From the NCBI GenBank assembly GCA_031279925.1, contig JAITHQ010000012.1:1-9038 (forward strand): a stretch of 9,038 nucleotides of DNA, in the 5' to 3' direction. This document shows positions 6,710 to 9,038 of the stretch, piece by piece. Position 1 is the stretch's first letter. Each line of letters starts with the position of its first letter. The translations under genes and the position numbers were made by a program. Below the pieces are notes generated by a model, which was given only the letters and a program-made list of their open reading frames with translations, made no database searches and was not told where the DNA came from. The stretch is from Treponema sp. (lineage in GTDB: Bacteria > Spirochaetota > Spirochaetia > Treponematales > Breznakiellaceae).

Positions 6710-7044
6710 TTCCGGTCCCGTCTCGTGTCAATCTCAATGCGGCAATTACAGAATTCACAGCGAAAATGCGCAATGCCCCATTCGCGGATAAAGGGGTCGG
6801 CGTTATTGCGGGAGGCGCTGCCAAAGATGAAGCCGAAGATACCGCGAAAAATGCCGCCCCCGGCCCCGCCGCCAAAACGGGTACTGGAGTGGCCCACCAC
6901 CTTGTCCCGCACTTCAAAGCCCAGGTACAGGAGCTTGTGCCACTTATGGCATTTCGGACAGCGTACCGTCCTCCTCCAGCGCCTGAACGCGGGCAGGGCG
7001 CATATCAAAAAGACAATGATTCCAATGGCCGCATATACGATCAT
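6706..7044 (-). CDS. Small membrane protein with a split zinc ribbon
   Basis: A 112-aa protein with one N-terminal transmembrane helix (residues 3-20, IVYAAIGIIVFLICALPA) followed by a basic RRWRR stretch. A zinc-ribbon half CPKC (29-32) then HKWHK is separated by about 60 residues from the second half CEFCNC (96-101). The intervening segment is glycine- and phenylalanine-rich (FGGGAGGGIFRGIFGFIFG) and resembles the G/F linker of J proteins. The start is ATG at 7044, chosen because AAGGAG (7051-7056) lies 6 nt upstream; an upstream in-frame start at 7089 has no such site. It overlaps the J-domain gene by 4 nt (ATGA). I do not recognise the family. The pairing suggests that the two membrane proteins work together, possibly sharing out between them the zinc and G/F elements that DnaJ carries in one chain; that is speculation. 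Confidence 0.82.
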   Translation of the reverse strand: MIVYAAIGIIVFLICALPAFRRWRRTVRCPKCHKWHKLLYLGFEVRDKVVGHSSTRFGGGAGGGIFRGIFGFIFGSASRNNADPFIREWGIAHFRCEFCNCRIEIDTRRDRK

Positions 7045-7078
7045 ACAGGGCTCCTTTTCCCGGCGGCCGCCGCGTATG

Positions 7079-7108
7079 TTGAAATACATCTGTTGTTCAT
7101 ATTATATT
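7079..7108 (+). promoter_or_regulatory. Near-consensus sigma-70 promoter of the toxin-antitoxin pair
   Basis: TTGAAA (7079-7084) and TATATT (7103-7108) each match the -35 and -10 consensus at 5 of 6 positions, with an 18-bp spacer. The expected start of transcription, about 7114-7116, coincides with the antitoxin ATG at 7115, which has no Shine-Dalgarno, suggesting a leaderless mRNA. The divergent promoter of the zinc-ribbon/J-domain/H2-sensor operon must lie in the same short gap. Confidence 0.5.
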
Positions 7109-7114
7109 TTCCTT

Positions 7115-7384
7115 ATGGTACTTGAACAAACGATTGACATACCGGTTGACCACCGGGTATTTTTTGAGTTTCTTGCCCCCCCAGAACTACCGGCGGGCCC
7201 GGCGCGCCTTGAACTGAAAGTAACTCCGGTGAATGGGGAGGGGCGCGGCGTGGAGGCGAATGTCGAAGGGCAGGCTGTGAAATCGGCCACGCCGATTACT
7301 GACCGGCTTGCTGGTGTAGCGGCCCATCTTGGCGACATTACCCTTGAACAAATCCGCGATGAACGGCTCAGTAAGTACCTGTAA
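7115..7384 (+). CDS. Antitoxin of a PIN-domain toxin-antitoxin pair
   Basis: An 89-aa protein directly upstream of, and overlapping by one base (TAATG), the PIN toxin gene, the usual antitoxin position. The N-terminal part (TIDIPVDHRVFFEFLAPPEL) has the look of a small beta-rich DNA-binding or dimerisation unit, but I do not recognise a named fold such as AbrB, RHH or Phd with certainty. The C-terminal tail VAAHLGDITLEQIRDERLSK resembles the toxin-wrapping tails of VapB-like antitoxins. It would neutralise the PIN nuclease and probably repress its own promoter at 7079-7108. The ATG at 7115 was chosen because it fits the promoter; the frame is open further upstream and an in-frame ATG at 7076 exists, but neither has a ribosome-binding site. 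Confidence 0.78.
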   Translation: MVLEQTIDIPVDHRVFFEFLAPPELPAGPARLELKVTPVNGEGRGVEANVEGQAVKSATPITDRLAGVAAHLGDITLEQIRDERLSKYL

Positions 7385-7803
7385 TGAAGGTTCTCCTTGA
7401 CACTAACGTCATTCTGGACGTGCTGCTTCACCGCGAGCCTTTTTATGAGGACTCCCGCGCCGTTTATGATCTTGTTGAGCGGCACGAGATAAGCGGCTGT
7501 GTATCCTCTTCCGCGATGACCGATATTTTTTATCTGCTCTACAAAGCCATAAAGGATACCGGCGAGGTTTATTCCTTGATGGACGATGTAGCCAGACTGT
7601 TTACCATCGCGCCGGTGCTCGAAAGCACTATCACGGAAGCGCTTGCGCTCCGCTGGAAGGACTTTGAGGACGCGGTTCAGTTTGCCGCCGCACGAGAAAG
7701 CGGCGCGGCGGTCATCATTACGCGGAATATGACCGGTTATGAAACCTCCGCCATTCCCTGTATAAGTCCCGCCGCTTTTACCGCGTTCATGCGGCAGGCG
7801 TAA
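7384..7803 (+). CDS. PIN-domain (PIN_3, VapC-like) ribonuclease toxin
   Basis: A 139-aa PIN-domain protein, a Mg-dependent RNase that as a toxin would cleave RNA and arrest growth until bound by the antitoxin. The hallmark N-terminal motif is MKVLLDTNVILDVLLHREPF (Asp6, Asn8, Asp12). The central MTDIFYLLYKAIK and the second acidic cluster ALRWKDFEDAVQFAAA (Asp93, Glu95, Asp96) fit PIN_3 proteins. The C-terminal strand reads VIITRNMTGYE (110-120), where related toxins usually have TRN-x-x-DF: the last acidic residue is Gly118 here, though Asn115 is kept. Full length. It is translationally coupled to the antitoxin. No terminator is obvious in the 55 nt before the convergent zinc-ribbon frame. 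Confidence 0.88.
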   Translation: MKVLLDTNVILDVLLHREPFYEDSRAVYDLVERHEISGCVSSSAMTDIFYLLYKAIKDTGEVYSLMDDVARLFTIAPVLESTITEALALRWKDFEDAVQFAAARESGAAVIITRNMTGYETSAIPCISPAAFTAFMRQA

Positions 7804-7858
7804 CCGAAAACATCCCCTGTTCATAGATTCATTCCCCTCAGACTTCCGGCGGCTTTTC

Positions 7859-8085
7859 TCAACTCTGTTTGCGCCAGGTGCATTTGCCGCCCCGGCTGCA
7901 GGGTGTGTCCATCGGGCGCTTGCGCCGGTGGTGGTATTGCCGCACTTACCGCAGCGCCAGATTACCACCCTGTTACCGTCCGCCGCCGTCCACCGGTGGC
8001 CGCCGCCTTTTACGCAGGTTCCCACCAGCGGCTTGTTGTTGCTCCATGTTGAGTTTCCGCATTTTGTGCATTTCCATGTTCCCAT
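7859..8085 (-). pseudogene. Tandem zinc-ribbon protein broken by a one-base frameshift
   Basis: From ATG 8085 (AGGAAG at 8092-8097, 6-7 nt upstream) the frame gives a first ribbon, WKCTKCGNSTWSNNKP...TC...GGGHRW, then a second, WRCGKCGNTTTG. After TTTG the frame drifts into the antisense of the toxin gene with no ribbon ligands. Stepping one base back there (-1, near 7931-7935) gives RKRPMDTPCSRGGKCTWRKQS and a TGA at 7861-7859. With this correction the second ribbon aligns with the first over exactly 29 residues, with Cys3, Cys6, Pro16, Cys21, His/Cys27 and Trp29 at the same places. The intact protein would have 75 aa. No slippery heptamer is visible at the junction, so a one-base deletion (real, or a sequencing error) is likelier than programmed frameshifting. 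The function is unknown; small double ribbons usually bind zinc and nucleic acid or protein. Confidence 0.7.
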
Positions 8086-8098
8086 GATTTGCTTCCTG

Positions 8099-8302
8099 TT
8101 ACGATTTGTTTTTCAGGCTGTCCCGTTTGTTTTTGACCAGCCTTTTTGTGACCAAATATGAAATTACCCAGACGGCGCTATACGTCGTTATGCCCGGGAC
8201 GGCTCCGCCGGGGCCGTTATACGCGCTGGGTAAAACCGCCGACAAAACGCCGATGACGCCCCAGGGAAAAATGAGCGGCGGCCCCAAAATTTGAACAGGT
8301 TC
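8099..8302 (-). pseudogene. Remnant of a small membrane protein
   Basis: An open frame of about 67 codons lies between the repeat end (8285-8304) and the downstream zinc-ribbon gene. From a TTG at 8287 it gives 62 aa: two hydrophobic stretches (LIFPWGVIGVLSAVLPSAY and ITTYSAVWVISYLVTKR) and a lysine-rich tail (LVKNKRDSLKNKS), the pattern of a C-terminal two-helix membrane hairpin. There is no ATG or ribosome-binding site, and its upstream end is exactly the repeat end, so it is probably the 3' part of a gene whose 5' part was lost by recombination or insertion there. Its TAA (8101-8099) is 13 nt before the next start. Confidence 0.45.
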
Positions 8303-8304
8303 TC
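8285..8304 (-). repeat. Diverged end of the MITE-like repeat
   Basis: Read on the minus strand, GAGAACCTGTTCAAATTTTG corresponds to the end of the 2046-2180 element (GAGCCTGTTCAAAATTTGG on the same strand) with small differences. It sits between the truncated zinc-ribbon ORF and the membrane-protein remnant, marking the probable breakpoint. Confidence 0.55.
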
Positions 8305-8308
8305 AGCC

Positions 8309-8440
8309 TTATTGGGAGATGATCCGCTCCCTTATTATCTGGCAATCCCCAGACTTGCCGCCTTTTATGCAGGTTCCCACCAGCGGCTTGTTGCTGTTCC
8401 CTGTTGAGTTCCCGCATTTTGTGCATTTCCATATTCCCAT
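8309..8440 (-). CDS. Truncated zinc-ribbon protein, paralogue of the downstream one
   Basis: A 43-aa frame from ATG 8440 with a strong AGGAGG (8447-8452) 6 nt upstream. Its first 25 residues, MGIWKCTKCGNST...NKPLVGTCIKGG, are nearly identical to those of the frameshifted zinc-ribbon gene at 7859-8085. The DNA similarity reaches into the leader (CGTAACAGG is shared), showing a gene duplication. After the third cysteine the sequence diverges (KSGDCQIIRERIISQ): the terminal His-x-Trp and the whole second ribbon are missing, and the stop comes 5 nt before a repeat end. A fourth ligand could still come from the Cys in SGDC. It may be expressed, given its ribosome-binding site, but is probably a remnant. 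It is 79 nt downstream of the AAA+ ATPase gene on the same strand. Confidence 0.6.
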   Translation of the reverse strand: MGIWKCTKCGNSTGNSNKPLVGTCIKGGKSGDCQIIRERIISQ

Positions 8441-8476
8441 TATGGGCCTCCTGTTACGATTTATGGTACTTGTTTC

Positions 8477-8495
8477 GGGAACCTGGTTTGTTCCC
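8477..8495. other. Small stem-loop after the AAA+ gene
   Basis: GGGAAC (8477-8482) pairs with GTTCCC (8490-8495) around a 7-nt loop in the gap between the AAA+ gene and the truncated zinc-ribbon ORF. No T tract follows on the minus strand, so it may be an mRNA processing or attenuating hairpin rather than a terminator. Confidence 0.35.
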
Positions 8496-8519
8496 TCTCT
8501 GTCCTTGCAGTTTCCTGCC

Positions 8520-9038
8520 CTATACCCTGCCTTTTGGTTTTCGTGCTCTTTCCCGCAGCTTCCTTCGTATTTTTGCGCCGATTTCCCGCTTTTCGGTTTC
8601 AGAAAGTTTTTGTGCGCCGCCTGAATCCATTTCTTTGTTTGACACTATAATTTCGTTGATTGCGTCGATTAATGCGGATTGGGTAAGCGCTTCCGCGCTG
8701 TTTATGGCGGTGGAAACGGCGGCTTTGACTACCGCATTTTTAATATCACGGCCAACAACATTTTCAACATCAGAAAGTTTGTCAAAATCAATGTCTGGCG
8801 CAAGCGGCAGGGGCAATGTCAGCATATTTTCCCAAAGATGGCGGCGCAGTTCTTTGGGCGGCTTATTAAACAAAATGCTCCTCATTCTGGTTTTGAACGC
8901 GCCGTCATAATTGACGGCTAAATTGGTGGCAAATATAACGGTTCCGCTGTATTTTTCAATTTCAATCAAGAGCTGGCTCCGCATGGAATTCAGCGATTGC
9001 TCGGAGCCATGTTCGATATTGGTTAAACGTTTGGAAAG
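8520..9038 (-). CDS. AAA+ ATPase, C-terminal part (runs off window)
   Basis: 172 residues are visible, open to the right edge. The first residues, LSKRLTNIEHGSEQSLNSM, are what usually follows the Walker B (DEAD-type) motif of classical AAA proteins, which must lie just outside. Sensor 1 is the Asn in GTVIFATNL, and the arginine-finger region is AFKTRMRSILF. PPKELRRHLWENML begins the small helical lid, with the sensor-2-type VVGRDIKNAVVKAA. The tail (about the last 40 residues, SGGAQKLSETEKREIGAKIR, then basic) is charged and probably helical. This is the ATP-driven remodelling family that includes FtsH, Vps4 and katanin-like ATPases. No protease domain follows, so it is a stand-alone remodeller. 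The substrate is unknown. The two zinc-ribbon ORFs follow in the same direction and may have formed one transcription unit with it. Confidence 0.85.
   Translation of the reverse strand, partial: LSKRLTNIEHGSEQSLNSMRSQLLIEIEKYSGTVIFATNLAVNYDGAFKTRMRSILFNKPPKELRRHLWENMLTLPLPLAPDIDFDKLSDVENVVGRDIKNAVVKAAVSTAINSAEALTQSALIDAINEIIVSNKEMDSGGAQKLSETEKREIGAKIRRKLRERARKPKGRV

Noticed and set aside
7925..7940. Programmed ribosomal frameshift in the zinc-ribbon gene
   Set aside because: No X-XXY-YYZ slippery heptamer or A/T-rich slip site and no convincing downstream hairpin; a single-base deletion explains it more simply.
7102..8085. A 327-codon open frame on the minus strand starting with the zinc-ribbon sequence
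   Set aside because: Only its first ~55 codons are ribbon-like; the rest is antisense to the toxin-antitoxin pair, is low in recognisable features and results from the frameshift described.
8404..8910. A 168-codon plus-strand open frame
   Set aside because: Antisense to the AAA+ ATPase and the truncated ribbon gene; serine/phenylalanine-rich shadow without motifs.

Overview
The window reads like a chromosomal segment of a spirochaete close to Treponema, probably of the hydrogen-metabolising insect-gut type. This is inferred from gene content: a soluble [FeFe]-hydrogenase fused to a chemotaxis signalling domain, CheB, a group 2/3 sigma-70 factor, a PIN_3-type toxin pair, and intergenic space rich in short palindromic repeats. 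No rRNA or tRNA is present, so the assignment rests on protein resemblance alone.

Layout. 1-671 (-) is the N-terminal 223 codons of an alternative sigma-70 factor that runs off the left edge. Divergent to it, 881-1360 (+) is a 159-aa protein whose core looks like a degenerate GIY-YIG domain, followed 25 nt later by a YrdC/YciO-family protein (1386-2048). cheB (2178-3320, -) converges on it. The 129 nt between them are almost entirely a palindromic, MITE-like element whose terminal repeats supply the stop codons of both genes. 3321-3996 has no gene but carries a hairpin in the cheB leader, two REP-like palindromes, a 97-bp inverted-repeat element and a solo end of the MITE-like element.

3997-7044 (-) is a compact operon read right to left: a membrane-anchored split zinc-ribbon protein, a membrane-anchored J-domain protein (ATGA overlap), a 31-aa small ORF not previously evident from long-ORF scanning, and a 696-aa soluble H2-sensor-like hydrogenase/MCP fusion. 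The layout suggests that the first two products help maturation or quality control of the Fe-S receptor. CheB lies on the same strand downstream and may feed the same chemotaxis system, but that link is inference.

7115-7803 (+) is a VapBC-like pair, apparently leaderless from a near-consensus promoter. 7859-9038 (-) holds the C-terminal part of an AAA+ ATPase followed by two related zinc-ribbon ORFs. The first (8309-8440) is cut short next to another copy of the repeat end. The second (7859-8085) is a tandem two-ribbon protein broken by a single-nucleotide frameshift. Between them lies a remnant of a small membrane protein. This right-hand block looks like a decaying, recombining region.
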